In this document: one piece after another, positions 26,232 to 35,083 of the stretch
Numbering within the stretch: position 1 is the first letter of the stretch
Layout: each line of letters begins with the position of its first letter
Assembly: GCF_040253635.1 (NCBI RefSeq)
Contig: NZ_JBEJGX010000001.1
Location: forward strand, 264,741 to 328,740
Source: Streptomyces sp. Edi2
GTDB lineage: Bacteria > Actinomycetota > Actinomycetes > Streptomycetales > Streptomycetaceae
Direction of reading: 5' to 3'
Length of the DNA: 64,000 bases
Position numbers and translations under genes: made by a program
The notes under the pieces: generated by a model
The model's database searches: none
Told to the model about the DNA's origin: nothing
Seen by the model: only the letters and a program-made list of their open reading frames with translations

Positions 26232-27228
26232 CCCCCGTCGAGGACGTTCCACCGACGCGTGTTGCAGGTGCGTGGCCCAGCTCTGGCAAGCCGAGGGTGG
26301 CGGCGCCTGTACCGCCGACTGCATTCGTCCCGGGTGCCGACGGGAGCTGCGCAGAGCGCCCGCATGGGCCGACGTCCCGTACCTGGTTCCGCACGGTGGG
26401 CGCCGGCGCTGCGGCCGACTGCATCAGGCCACGGTGCGCGGCTCACTCCAGCCAGGCTCCTGCATGCGCTGCTGCCCTTGGCGCGGTGCGGACGTCTGGC
26501 CAGGGGATCGGCTTAACTGCTGCCGTCGGCCATCTGGAACGGCACTGCCTTCGGCGCTACCGCTACGGTGTGGCCGGGCCGTGCGGGCGCGCTGCTGCTG
26601 TTCACGTGCCTGCGACGTTCTGCTACAACGCCCGTGCGCCGTCTGCTGCTCTGGGCTTGTGCTGCCGTATGCCGGTTGATCTCGAGCGGTGCTGACCGTA
26701 GGAGGTGACCGAAGCTGCCGATCGTGGGATGGCGGTCGGGTTCCCCTACGGACGTTGGCGCGCTGCTCGGCCCGGATCGCAAGGCGCTCAGGTGGGAGGA
26801 GATTTCAGACGGTGGTCGGAGCACTGGAGGAAATGCGTCGGCACCTGCCGCCGACTTGGTGCAGCCCGTCGACCGCGGTGCAGCGGTGGCGCGGGTTGTT
26901 CAGTCGGAGTGTGCTGAGCGTGAGTTATCCGCCTTCTCCGAAGACTAGATCGCGGCGCTGTGCGGAGCCGTGTAGGGAGGCTGCGGGTTCACCTGGCCCA
27001 GAGGCCGTCCAACGGTGGCGGACGCCAACACCAAGAGGAGCGGCGGCGCCCCTGCTTGCGCTGGCTGGGTGCGCGTGCCAGGGGACGCTGCCACTTCGAT
27101 CACGCGAACCGACTGGGCCCGACTTTGTGGCAATCACTCGAGATTCACTGCCACAGGCAGCGGCTTCGCTCTGTCCATCGGACTGCACATTGCCCATGGC
27201 CCCACGGCCACAACACAGCCAGTCCGCG

Positions 27229-27281
27229 GGTGCAACTCAGGATGCAACAGGCCACTGCGTTGCGCTCCTGACCTGTGTAAA
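27229..27281. repeat. GCAAC-rich element, copy 2
   Basis: GGGTGCAACTCAGGATGCAAC, then GCGTTGCGCTCCTGACCTG and GTAAA. It is more diverged, with the central hairpin reduced. Confidence 0.55.
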
Positions 27282-27450
27282 TGGCGCCGATCAGAGCCCG
27301 TTAGAGGTATTGCACGTCGCGTTGCACCAAGCGCGCGGTGAAAACACTGTGCGCTCCCGTGCCCGGCACCGAAAGCTGGCCATGGCCTTTCGGAGGCGCG
27401 CGGCTGCGGTTGCACGGGCATCAGCCGACACAAATTACGACGCCTAAGAT

Positions 27451-27480
27451 TTGACGCGAGCGCGCGAACTAGAGTAAATT
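27451..27480 (+). promoter_or_regulatory. Cassette promoter P7
   Basis: TTGACG, 18-bp spacer (GCGCGCGAACTAGAG), TAAATT, preceded by CCTAAGAT; 44 bp upstream of the 44-aa peptide gene. Confidence 0.75.
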
Positions 27481-27524
27481 AATGCTTGTTGTCGACGCCT
27501 TGCCACCGAGTCCCAGGAGTCCTC

Positions 27525-27659
27525 ATGAAGACCTACATCTTCGGCATCATCGCCGTCCTCGCACTGATCGCCTCGGCCGCAGCATGGTTCGTGGGTCCGT
27601 GTGAGCTGTACACCTTCGCACCGGCCAGCAAGACTCCGGCCCGATGCATGATGAAGTAG
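27525..27659 (+). CDS. 44-aa membrane peptide
   Basis: MKTYIFGIIAVLALIASAAA followed by WFVGPCELYTFA: one membrane helix or signal-like segment and a short tail with two Cys. AGGAG lies 5 nt before the ATG, and the cassette promoter is directly upstream. Too short for usual gene callers. A start-less copy lies at 20612. It could be a secreted, anchored or toxin-like peptide; no antitoxin partner is visible. Confidence 0.65.
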   Translation: MKTYIFGIIAVLALIASAAAWFVGPCELYTFAPASKTPARCMMK

Positions 27660-27899
27660 CCGTTGGCAGGGCCGGTACGCACTCCGGCCCTGCGGCCTCG
27701 CGCCACGCCGGTGCCGCACTTCTCCGACCTGTCTGTGGTGCTCGGGGCAATGTCCCGAGCACGTCCCAGGTAGAGGTCTCGGAGCGCGTCCGCGCCCTGA
27801 TCGAGGTTGAAGCGTAGGACTCTCCGTGCTGCTGTTGCGCCGATTTGGTGCGCAGAGGGGGTGGCTCGTTGGCGGGGCGTAATCACCGAACTCACATCG

Positions 27900-27928
27900 G
27901 CTCCCCGAGGTCTGACGCCTCGGGGAGC
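27900..27928 (+). terminator. Perfect 11-bp hairpin
   Basis: GCTCCCCGAGG and its exact complement with a 7-nt loop. A near copy lies at 28316-28351. Confidence 0.65.
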
Positions 27929-28044
27929 TGCCGGACGCTGGGCGGGCTGTCGCGCGTAGGCGGGCTGCCGCTCAGCGACGCTCGCCCTCGCCAAGGGATA
28001 ACTGCATCACCTCTGACCCCGTCACGCCGGCACTGGAGGTTTTC

Positions 28045-28260
28045 ATCGATTACAAGTACGTCCGCGTCAGCGTATTCGGCATCGGCCAGGCTGACCTGCG
28101 CACCGTAACCCTGCTCACCGAGGAGGACATCCAGAGTGCGTACGGAGAACAGCCTGTGTACATCACCAAGGACGTCACGAGTGTGACCGTGACCTTCGAC
28201 GACGCGGGGCCGGTCTTCACATACTTCGCACAGTGCCCGGCCGACTGGGGCGAAGCCTGA
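28045..28260 (+). CDS. Hypothetical protein without canonical start
   Basis: The frame reads IDYKYVRVSVFGIGQADLR ... TYFAQCPADWGEA to a TGA at 28258, with strong beta-strand periodicity and good codon use. GGAGG lies 5 nt before ATC at 28045 and no ATG/GTG/TTG is in frame nearby. Either ATC is used as a start or the start was mutated. Followed by a terminator hairpin. About 71 aa, family unknown. Confidence 0.5.
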   Translation: MDYKYVRVSVFGIGQADLRTVTLLTEEDIQSAYGEQPVYITKDVTSVTVTFDDAGPVFTYFAQCPADWGEA

Positions 28261-28315
28261 CCCTCCGGTCTCGTCTTCTGCACCCTCCAGGGTGCGATCG
28301 TCGAAGTTCCGTCCG

Positions 28316-28351
28316 CTCCCCGGGGTCTGATTGGCCTGATGCCTCGGGGAG
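28316..28351 (+). terminator. Hairpin related to 27900 terminator
   Basis: CTCCCCGGGG pairs with CCTCGGGGAG (9 of 10), with loop sequence related to the upstream terminator (TCTGA). Confidence 0.6.
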
Positions 28352-28509
28352 TAGGCGACGAGCGGGTTGGCCGCTGATCGGCTCTTACATCGCGGAGACG
28401 CCCAGGACGTCCGATGGGGTTCGCCCACAGCCGATGAACGGGCCGTACCTTCCGATGCGGTGCCGAACTCGCGATGTTGCGTAGAGGAGCACAGAGAAAG
28501 AGGACCGAA

Positions 28510-29022
28510 ATGGGAGCCGAGTACTTTTCCGTCTACCAGGACGGAACCGCGGTTGAGCACGCGTTCCGAGACGCCGTCGAAGACGCCGAGTACGAGCACG
28601 GCCACGGCGGATACACCGGCACCATCGCCGAGAAGCGCTTCTACAAGGTCGTCGCGCAGACTCCGATGTCACTGGATGAGGCCGAGGAGTACGCCTCGAA
28701 ACTCGTTGTCGGCGAGGATGCACTCCTCGCCGACAAGTGCGGCCCTGCGGGCGCCATACCAGTACTGACCGATCGGCGCAGAGTCCGCATCGTCATCCCC
28801 GAGACCCGCCAGGGATTCAAGACCAAGGAGGAGGCCGCCATCGTGGCCCTCAAGCAGAGCGGGGACCTCAAGGAAGGCGAGAAGCCCGCGTACGGGATCC
28901 AGGGCATGTACCGAACCCACCCCCGCTCCGGCTATCTGGTCTCCGGAGAGCTGGACGTCCCCTTGGCAGGCGGACCGCTGGAGCACCGCGGCTGGCTGTT
29001 CTTCGGATTCGCCTCCTACTGA
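28510..29022 (+). CDS. Hypothetical 170-aa protein
   Basis: Soluble protein starting MGAEYFSVYQDGTAVEHAF, with a long helical middle, FKTKEEAAIVALKQSGDLKE and an aromatic C-terminus GWLFFGFASY. AGAGGA lies upstream of the ATG. Codon pattern is solid. No family recognised; no cassette promoter is seen directly upstream. Confidence 0.65.
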   Translation: MGAEYFSVYQDGTAVEHAFRDAVEDAEYEHGHGGYTGTIAEKRFYKVVAQTPMSLDEAEEYASKLVVGEDALLADKCGPAGAIPVLTDRRRVRIVIPETRQGFKTKEEAAIVALKQSGDLKEGEKPAYGIQGMYRTHPRSGYLVSGELDVPLAGGPLEHRGWLFFGFASY

Positions 29023-29631
29023 CCTGGTCGGCACTGCCGCGGCCGGTTGCCACGGGCGCGCCCAGCTGCTGCCGACCCTTCCGACCTGACGAGGCCGGCC
29101 GTCGACGGGCCCGCTGTCCGGGGTACGGGCCTCGTCGGCCGCCCGCTCGCCGCTGTCCGTGTCGCACGCCTGGCAATGGCCGACGAGCACGGTTTCGTCC
29201 GCGACCAGGTGCTGGTCCTTTGGGTGCCCGCCGACGGGCGGCCGGGCCTGTCTCGTTGGCGCCTCCCGTTCGGCTGAGGCCACGGCCGTCGTTGTGTCCC
29301 CGGCAAGGGAAGCTTGCGGGGCTGGCCCGACCCGGCCGGCGGCCGGCGCGCTGGGCACGGTCTCGCCCGGCTCGCCGTCGGTGCGGCGGTGGTGTGTTGT
29401 GCGGGCTGCGGGGGAGGGGTTGGGGCCAGACGACAGGACCGAAGTCCTCCACCCGGAAGGGGTGGTGTGCAAGATCGTCTGGCCCCTCCACGAAGCCCCT
29501 CCGTAGGAGTGAGCCCTGCGGGTAACTATAGCGGTCTGGCGTGCCGCAGCCCGGGGTGCGGCATTGCCGGGGCTACCGGGGCGTGTGCTGCGCTGCTCCT
29601 GGGCTGTCGCTGTCAGCATCGGTGGCTGGGG
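29023..29631. other. Intergenic stretch, no firm gene
   Basis: About 600 bp. A plus-strand frame ending at 29277 (MADEHGFVRDQVLVLWVPAD) is protein-like but lacks a clear ribosome site; it may be a small gene or remnant. Nothing else is convincing. Confidence 0.4.
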
Positions 29632-29799
29632 TCAGTTCGCGAGGGTGACCAGGATGGCTCCGGTGAGACCGATGCCGGCGGTGCCTAGTCCGTAGAGGGT
29701 GACGGGGCGATGTGCGGATTCGCCGTAGAGGCGGAGTATCAGGCCCAGGCCGGTGAGGACGATGCCGACGGTGAGGAGTGTGCGGAAGGGCTCGGGCAT
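29632..29799 (-). CDS. Small two-helix membrane protein
   Basis: 55 aa: MPEPFRTLLTVGIVLTGLGL and a second hydrophobic stretch GLGTAGIGLTGAILVTLA. AAGGAG lies 6 nt before the ATG. It sits immediately downstream of the multi-HTH gene on the same strand and could be co-transcribed with it. Function unknown. Confidence 0.6.
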   Translation of the reverse strand: MPEPFRTLLTVGIVLTGLGLILRLYGESAHRPVTLYGLGTAGIGLTGAILVTLAN

Positions 29800-29878
29800 G
29801 GTGGACTCCTTGACGGACGGGGCGTAGTGGAGGCTGCCGGTTGGCCGGTGCAGTGCTGCGGTTGCGGGTGTAGTTGTT

Positions 29879-30748
29879 CTATGTGGGGTTTTTGCCGTGG
29901 CGGGTGAGCCAGGCGCGGACTTCCTCGAGGTCGCGTGCGCCGTCGTCGTCTGCGGCCGGGAAGGGGTCGTCGCTGTCGAGGGTGTGGTTGCTCGCGTAGT
30001 TGTAGAGCGAGCCCCGGCCGATGCCCACGGCACGGGCGAGGGGAGCCATGAGCATGCGGCCGGGTGCCGGCTGGCGTCGTTTGCGGGCGGGGGCGGGCAC
30101 GAGGGCGGGGACGTTGGCCTTCAGGAGGGCTTCGGCCGTCTGTGTGCCGATACCGAGCCGGGTGGCGAGTTGCTCGACGAGGCCGGCCCCTTCGGCTGCC
30201 TGGGGGTCGGTCAGGAGGGCCTCGGCGGTCTTTGTGCGGATCTTGAGCTGGGCGGCGAGCCACTCGGCCAGGGGGGTCTGCTCGGCGGTCTGGGGGTCCT
30301 GGTCCAGGATCCAGGCGCGTACCTCCGGCCAGCTGCGCCTCCGCTTGCCGTCGGCGGCCGGGAAGGGGCGGTCGGTGGTGCCGGGGCGGTAGTTGGCGGC
30401 GTAGTAGTTGACCGCCTGCCGGACGACGCCGAGGACTTCGGCCATCTCGCTGACGCTCAGGCGCAGAGCGAGCGGCGGCAGTGCGCGGGCGCGTTCGGCG
30501 AGGTTACGCGGGCCCGGGGGGTTCTCCCTCTGCGCGAACGGCTGCTTCTCAATCCAGGCGAGCACCGCCTTCTTCTTCCGTAGGCGTGTGCCGTCAGGGC
30601 CGCGGGTGCCAGACGGGAAGGTCGGGTCCTGGGCCCAGTTGCGCAGGACCGAGGCGCGTTGGCGGCCGGTGGCCTCGGCGATCTGATCGGTATCGATGTC
30701 CTCGGGCAGGGCGGCGAAGGCTGCGCGGATGTCGGTGAGGGGCTTCAC
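29879..30748 (-). CDS. Multi-HTH modular regulator (paralog)
   Basis: 289 aa from a GTG with AGGAG 8 nt upstream. Repeated helix-turn-helix modules: LRLSVSEMAEVLGVVRQAVN, LAEWLAAQLKIRTKTAEALL, EQLATRLGIGTQTAEALL and LARAVGIGRGSLYNYASN. Two are followed by an RPFPAAD/DPFPAAD linker and WPEVRAWIL or DLEEVRAWL. The same architecture is seen at 12394-13356. Each module could contact one half-site, so a repetitive or extended DNA target is plausible. Candidate regulator of the promoter family; unproven. Confidence 0.65.
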   Translation of the reverse strand: MKPLTDIRAAFAALPEDIDTDQIAEATGRQRASVLRNWAQDPTFPSGTRGPDGTRLRKKKAVLAWIEKQPFAQRENPPGPRNLAERARALPPLALRLSVSEMAEVLGVVRQAVNYYAANYRPGTTDRPFPAADGKRRRSWPEVRAWILDQDPQTAEQTPLAEWLAAQLKIRTKTAEALLTDPQAAEGAGLVEQLATRLGIGTQTAEALLKANVPALVPAPARKRRQPAPGRMLMAPLARAVGIGRGSLYNYASNHTLDSDDPFPAADDDGARDLEEVRAWLTRHGKNPT

Positions 30749-30824
30749 GGGTGGGTCTCCTGGTCGGGGGTGAGGAGGCGGTGGGCGATCCCTCGCCCGT
30801 GGCCACGCTCTGACGTCGGGCGGG

Positions 30825-30986
30825 TTAAGTGTGCGCGGTGCGGGTGCGGCGGTTGGTCATGCGCTGCTTGATCTGTTCCTGGGTGGGCGGAGTCCAGCGG
30901 TGCCAGCCGGCCGCGGTGGACCACCTCTGCAGGTGTTCGTGCTGGTCGATGCCGCAGTGCCGGCATGCGCTCGGGGTGGCGGGCAT
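30825..30986 (-). CDS. 53-aa Cys/His microprotein (copy 1)
   Basis: MPATPSACRHCGIDQHEHLQ then WSTAAGWHRWTPPTQEQIKQ and a basic tail ending RTRTAHT. CxxC plus nearby His residues suggest a small zinc site. Near-identical to the microprotein at 31898-32065. ATG at 30986 lies in a leader with GAAGGAACC. Driven by the cassette promoter at 31046. Confidence 0.6.
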   Translation of the reverse strand: MPATPSACRHCGIDQHEHLQRWSTAAGWHRWTPPTQEQIKQRMTNRRTRTAHT

Positions 30987-31045
30987 GGGCGAGGTTCCTT
31001 CGGTCAGGGCCGTCAGGTCCGGGGAGGGACCTTCCGCGTATGGGT

Positions 31046-31076
31046 AATTTATTCAAAAATGCCGAAGGCGTGTCAA
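31046..31076 (-). promoter_or_regulatory. Cassette promoter P8
   Basis: TTGACA, 19-bp spacer, TAAATT. The spacer is the longest of the set, so this member may be weaker. Confidence 0.6.
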
Positions 31077-31196
31077 TGCTGCCCGGTGCGGCGGGCTTCT
31101 GTGGGCCCGGCCGTCGGGCCTTGCGGCCCGCCAGGGGATGGCATCCAGCCTCGGGCGGCGGCGGGACCGGCCGGTGGGGCCCGGGGCCGCCGCCGC

Positions 31197-31388
31197 TCAG
31201 GAGCCGCGAGCGGCTTGCCACGCGCAGGGGAGGCAATACCAGACCACGAGCCAGTCCTCGCCGAGCGCTGCGCCGGTGGGGTGGATGTCCCGCTCAGTTG
31301 CCGTGCCTTCGCAGCAGGTGTGGCCGATCTCGCACTCGGGGGCGGTCGAGAGCATGGCTTCGAGGGTGGCGGTGTCGGTGCGGTCCAT
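31197..31388 (-). CDS. 63-aa Cys-rich microprotein
   Basis: MDRTDTATLEAMLSTAPECE, IGHTCCEGTATERDIHPTGA, then WYCLPCAWQAARGS. Cys pairs at both ends of a GTATER-IHPTG core suggest a zinc ribbon. The same core (QGTAVERIPHPTGEALGE) appears in a damaged gene at 61320-61516. A GGGGAG ribosome site lies 6 nt before the ATG. Downstream of promoter P9 and the conserved leader. Confidence 0.65.
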   Translation of the reverse strand: MDRTDTATLEAMLSTAPECEIGHTCCEGTATERDIHPTGAALGEDWLVVWYCLPCAWQAARGS

Positions 31389-31458
31389 GGGCTTCTCCCC
31401 GGGTTGGGCGCTTCGTGGTGGCGGTGCGGGACTTGCCTCCCCTCAGCCATTAATGAGT

Positions 31459-31487
31459 AATTTAGCCATGTACTGCGAAGGTGTCAA
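31459..31487 (-). promoter_or_regulatory. Cassette promoter P9
   Basis: TTGACA, 17-bp spacer ending GGC, TAAATT, then the conserved leader with GGGGAGGCAAGTCCCG. Confidence 0.7.
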
Positions 31488-31897
31488 GCCTGGGGGTGTG
31501 CGTGTTCCGTCAGGTCATGGATCGATCGGGGAGCATGCGCCGATGCCCGTGGATCCGCCGGGGACGTCGTCGGGTGCCGTGTCAGCCACAGCCCTGAGGC
31601 AGGCCCGGGGCGCGGAGCGGGGACAAAGGACGGTGCCCCGTGTCACGGCCGGACGGAAGGGAAGGGCGGTAGCGACGGGGCGTCAGGGTCCGGCGGCCAT
31701 GCCACGCGATGCGACGGTGCGCAGTGCGGCGGCTGTGGCGTGCGGCGGGGTCAGGTACTGCGTGACCGCCTCGGTCCGAGCGGTGAAGGTGGCCGGTCAG
31801 TGGGATCCGTCCTCCTTGCCTGCGACCGCCTGAGGGTATGGCGGTGCAGCGCGAGGAGCAGTTGCGCCGTGCGCTTTGCGTTCTGGCGCTGGGCGGG
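31488..31897. other. Intergenic stretch
   Basis: About 410 bp with no supported gene on either strand. Confidence 0.45.
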
Positions 31898-32065
31898 TCA
31901 GCTGTGCGCGGTGCGGGTGCGGCGGCGCTCGATCATGCGCTGTTTGATCTGTTCCTGGGTGGGCGGGGTCCATCGGTGCCAGCCGGCGGCAGTGGTCCAC
32001 TGCCGCGCGTGTTCGAGGTGGCCGATGCCGCAGTGCCGGCAGGCGCTCGGGGTGATGCAGGGCAT
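31898..32065 (-). CDS. 55-aa Cys/His microprotein (copy 2)
   Basis: MPCITPSACRHCGIGHLEHA, then WTTAAGWHRWTPPTQEQIKQ and a tail ERRRTRTAHS. Almost the same protein as at 30825-30986, so a recent duplication or strong conservation. The leader GGAACCTCGCCCC is shared too. Likely small zinc-binding protein; function unknown. No clear cassette promoter directly upstream. Confidence 0.6.
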   Translation of the reverse strand: MPCITPSACRHCGIGHLEHARQWTTAAGWHRWTPPTQEQIKQRMIERRRTRTAHS

Positions 32066-32207
32066 GGGGCGAGGTTCCTTCGGGTCTGGGGTGTCAGGTG
32101 GCCAGGGCGGGGCCGAGCGGGTGGCGCGCCGTGGCCCGGTGTCGCTGAGGTGGTGGCGGATAGCGGCGCCCGGTGCCAGGTGAGCGGGCTTTGCGCCCAG
32201 CGGTGTA

Positions 32208-32591
32208 CTACGACGTGAAGCCGTGCAGGCCCGGGCACTTCGCGGTGCATGCGGGGCAGGTGACGCCGCAGTCGTTGAGCAGCTCCTCGTGGTCGCGCCA
32301 GCCTGCGGCGCGAGCCGCCCGGGTTCCCTCGATCCGGCCGCCGGGGAACGTGGCCTGGCTCCCACAGTCCGCGCAGATGGCCTTGTGCTGGTCCAGCTCA
32401 CCGGCGCGGGCGGCGAGCTGCTTCAGGACCATCTCGGCGTGCTCCACGTGCAAGGCCGCGTGCTCGTACCGCAGCGCGCGCAGAGGCTGGTCGTCGTAGG
32501 CGAGCGCGAGGGCGTCGGCGAACAGCGCCCGGCCTGCCGGGTCGCCGTCGAGCAGGAGTCGCACGAGCTGTTCGAGAGTCTGGACGGTCAT
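32208..32591 (-). CDS. Zinc-ribbon-like hypothetical protein
   Basis: 127 aa: a helical N-terminal half (LEQLVRLLLDGDPAGRALFA, ALHVEHAEMVLKQLAARAGE) and a C-terminal metal-site half with CADCG and CGVTCPACTAKC. ATG at 32591. Similar in style to the other Cys-rich cassette proteins. No family recognised. Confidence 0.6.
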   Translation of the reverse strand: MTVQTLEQLVRLLLDGDPAGRALFADALALAYDDQPLRALRYEHAALHVEHAEMVLKQLAARAGELDQHKAICADCGSQATFPGGRIEGTRAARAAGWRDHEELLNDCGVTCPACTAKCPGLHGFTS

Positions 32592-32758
32592 GACGTGCCT
32601 TCCTGGTCGTCGGGGCCTTTGGCCGGGGGTGCGGGCGTTCGTGCAGCGGGCGGACGTGGTAGAGCGGGATGGGGCCGGCTCCGCGCCGGAGCCCCCGTTC
32701 CAGGGCCCGGAGACGGTTGCGGCGCCGGGCGCCCTTCGACATGGCGGTTGCCCTGGTG

Positions 32759-33031
32759 TCAGCTCACTGACGGCTGGAGCGCGTCGAGCATGCGGCCGTC
32801 CACGTCGTTGCCGACATCTTCCCGCGCAGCGTACTCGGCGTCGACGACCTCCTCGTGGGAGAACGAGAAGCTTCCGCCACCGTGGTATGCCGTGACATCG
32901 GGGCCGGTCTGCGCCACGGCGCTCACGTCCAAGAGGTCCAGCAGCGCGGCCCTGGCCTGATCCAGGGTCAGGGAGTCGCTCTTGATGAGCTGGCGGAGTG
33001 TGTCCTGTCGTTCCTGGGCGCGCTGGTCCAT
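32759..33031 (-). CDS. Hypothetical 90-aa protein
   Basis: Helical N-terminus (DTLRQLIKSDSLTLDQARAA) and an acidic C-terminus (FSHEEVVDAEYAAREDVG). ATG at 33031 follows GAGGAG by 6 nt. Promoter P10 and the conserved leader lie upstream; the reading frame extends back through the leader but that part is untranslated by this model. Confidence 0.6.
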   Translation of the reverse strand: MDQRAQERQDTLRQLIKSDSLTLDQARAALLDLLDVSAVAQTGPDVTAYHGGGSFSFSHEEVVDAEYAAREDVGNDVDGRMLDALQPSVS

Positions 33032-33101
33032 GGGCTTCTCCTCGGGTTGGGCGCTTCGTGGTGGCGGTGCGGGGCTTGCTTCCCCGGTACCGCCAATAGG
33101 T

Positions 33102-33130
33102 AATTTAGCCAAATATTGAGTTAATGTCAA
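33102..33130 (-). promoter_or_regulatory. Cassette promoter P10
   Basis: TTGACA, 17-bp spacer ending GGC, TAAATTACC, followed by the GGGGAAGCAAGCCCCGC leader hairpin. Confidence 0.75.
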
Positions 33131-33309
33131 CTCTGATTCGGGTCACGGACCGTGGCTGGGCCTTGGTGTGTAGGTCGGGGGCAGGATGCGCCGTGGGGTA
33201 GGTGGCGCGGATCCCGAGAGAGCTGGCGCCCGGGATGGCGGTAAGCGGGGAGTGCAGCGTGAGGTCAGAAGCTGTGTCATATCCCTGGAGCGCACGGGAT
33301 GATGGTGAG

Positions 33310-33595
33310 GTGAATCCCCTCTTCGTGCTGGCCGTTGGACTCTCAGCCGGATACGCGCTGCGGTGCTGGCGTCCTGTTCAGCGGGCTTCACGCTGGGCGG
33401 AGCGTCAGGAACACGGGTCTGCTGCATGGTGGCTGGCTCAGCCCGTTGGCTGGGGCGATCATCGTTGTGTGGTGCACACATCCGAGACGGAGTTTCACCA
33501 ACGCCCGTTCGTGGCGTGCATCTGACCAGCATCAACCTGCTCCGCAGTTCGATCGGAACTGGGTGTCCAAGCGGCAGTTCGACAGCCCGTCGTGA
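33310..33595 (+). pseudogene. Small membrane protein gene, frameshift in G run
   Basis: A GTG frame MNPLFVLAVGLSAGYALRCW ... AAWWLAQPVGW is followed, after the GGGG run at 33452-33455, by a different frame IIVVWCTHPRRSFTNARSW to a TGA at 33593. Removing one G joins them into a protein of about 94 aa with a membrane helix, a type common on Streptomyces phages and plasmids. Either a sequencing error or a real frameshift. Confidence 0.5.
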
Positions 33596-33819
33596 GGTTG
33601 TGACACAGCTTCTCACCGGTCGGTGTTGCGGCGGGCTATGGCCGAACAACTTCCAATCGCCGGCGCGAGGCGTCTCGCAGGCCCAGGCGCGGTGTCCGAA
33701 GATGCTCCGATGCCCGGCCGGGATACCGAGGTATGCGGTCGCGCCGGGGCCGAGTCACCGCGGAGGCGTCCCGCCCTCGGGTCGGGTCAGGACTCCGCGA
33801 CCGCCGGCGTGCCGTGCGG

Positions 33820-33846
33820 CAGCCCGGCCGTGGGGCGGCCGGGCTG
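33820..33846 (-). terminator. 11-bp perfect hairpin
   Basis: CAGCCCGGCCG and complement with a 5-nt loop, 10 bp past the stop of the 109-aa gene. Confidence 0.65.
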
Positions 33847-33855
33847 TCTGCGGCG

Positions 33856-34185
33856 TTACTGGTTGCGGTGGACGGATCCCGGATTACGGGGGGTGGTAGG
33901 GGCGGCGAGGATCCCTTCGGCCAGGCGCAGGGCCTCGTAGTCGGTGGCGGCTTCGGGGTTGAAGGCGGTGTCCCCTGTGTGAGCGAGGTAGGCCCTGGCG
34001 TTGAGTACCTCGATTAGGGCAAGGGCGACATCTTTGGTGAGCAGGGCGGCGAGCGCGGCAGGGTCCTTTGCACGGACCGCGTCGTGAACCTTGTCCGCGC
34101 CGGCGTTGAGCAGGGCGGCGAGCGCGGTTCGGCCCTTGGCGCGTACGGCGTCGAGAGCTTCGTTCGCGGCGGCGGGGTCGGGCAT
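33856..34185 (-). CDS. Hypothetical helical 109-aa protein
   Basis: Contains two similar Ala-rich helical repeats (DAVRAKGRTALAALLNAGAD and DAVRAKDPAALAALLTKDVA). ATG at 34185 has GGAG 6 nt upstream. Ends in a terminator hairpin. No family recognised; the repeat suggests a helical-bundle protein. Confidence 0.6.
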   Translation of the reverse strand: MPDPAAANEALDAVRAKGRTALAALLNAGADKVHDAVRAKDPAALAALLTKDVALALIEVLNARAYLAHTGDTAFNPEAATDYEALRLAEGILAAPTTPRNPGSVHRNQ

Positions 34186-34586
34186 GTTGGTCTCCACGGG
34201 CGTCGTTATGGCTGTAGCAGTTGTTCCGGTGGTCGAGCCGGTGGCTTCGTCCGGTGACTGGTCTGCGGGGGCGCTTCTTGGCCAGCATCGTTGGTCTCAG
34301 TGCTGGGTGGAGGATGAATCCGGAATCCGCGTGGGTGCGCGCCGTCGGGTACGGGAGCCGGCGTCGGAGTCGCCGACGGTAGGCACCCGGGACCGCTGGG
34401 CCTAGGTGGGCCGAGAGGGCCGCGGCCGATGCCCCGGCGTGCGTGCGAGGTAGCCACGCAGCCGCCTGCTGCGTGGCGGTCCTCGTCGGCTTCGCCGTGG
34501 ATGCACACCGTTGCCTGAAAGGGCAGACCAGCGCCCGGTGTTCGGATAATTCGGAGGCGCCGGCGATCACTCGGGGGTGCGGCCAG
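34186..34586. other. Intergenic stretch
   Basis: About 400 bp with no supported gene; no cassette promoter is recognised in it. Confidence 0.45.
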
Positions 34587-34985
34587 TCAGCGGTCATACG
34601 CGTCGGTGGTCAGGTCTACGTGCCCCTCGCGTGCCTCGTACGCGGCCCGCAGCGCGGCCGCGGTCTTCTCCGGCGGGATCGCGACGATTCCGTAGAGCAG
34701 CTGCATCGCGTCGGTGACGTCCTCCACGGTGACTTCTCCACGCGCGGTCAGGCGCTCCTGGGGCATCAGCCTGCGCCAGGTGACGTCGTAGAGGGCGCGG
34801 CGTGCGAGGGAGATGGCTGCGTCGGCGGCGGTGCGGAGCTGCTGGTCGAACCGGGCCGTGAGCTCCGCATCCCGACGGTGTCGGCTTACGCGGGCCGCGA
34901 GCGGCGCGGCGAGGGCGCGGACCGCGCGCCCCAGGAAGACGCGCGTACGGGCGTTGGCGAGGTGGGGCTGCTGGGTCGCGGTCAT
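34587..34985 (-). CDS. Hypothetical 132-aa protein
   Basis: Helical, Arg/Ala-rich (VRALAAPLAARVSRHRRDAE, FDQQLRTAADAAISLARRAL) with a C-terminal YGIVAIPPEKTAAALRAAYE. ATG at 34985 with GAGGAG 6 nt upstream. Single-gene unit under P11 with the conserved leader. No family recognised. Confidence 0.6.
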   Translation of the reverse strand: MTATQQPHLANARTRVFLGRAVRALAAPLAARVSRHRRDAELTARFDQQLRTAADAAISLARRALYDVTWRRLMPQERLTARGEVTVEDVTDAMQLLYGIVAIPPEKTAAALRAAYEAREGHVDLTTDAYDR

Positions 34986-35054
34986 GGGCTTCTCCTCGTC
35001 GGGGTGCGGCTTCGCAGTGGCGCGGGGCTTGCCTCCCCTCAACCACTGGTGGGT

Positions 35055-35083
35055 AATTTAGTCATGGAATAGCGGCATGTCAA
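35055..35083 (-). promoter_or_regulatory. Cassette promoter P11
   Basis: TTGACA, 17-bp spacer ending GAC, TAAATTACC. The -35 overlaps the TGA stop of the 65-aa gene just upstream, so the cassettes are packed end to end. Confidence 0.75.

Larger units (their letters stand above)
25328..27450. other. Large non-coding region A
   Basis: About 2.1 kb between divergent cassette promoters with no credible ORF; open frames lack ribosome sites and protein-like composition. It is rich in CTGCTG and GCAAC words. Parts of about 1.6 kb are recognisably similar to region B at 41.5-43.2 kb, for example TGGTGTCCCCAC near 25970 and 41878, and GTGTTGC hairpins. It holds two copies of the GCAAC-rich element. 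Candidate replication, partition or structured-RNA locus. Confidence 0.6.

Noticed and set aside
25449..27447. Cys-rich ORFs in non-coding region A
   Set aside because: They come from repeated CTGCTG words, lack ribosome sites, and are not kept in the related region B.
32398..32742. Minus-strand basic ORF upstream of the 127-aa gene
   Set aside because: It runs out of frame through the well-supported 127-aa gene and ends inside it; no separate stop or conservation evidence.
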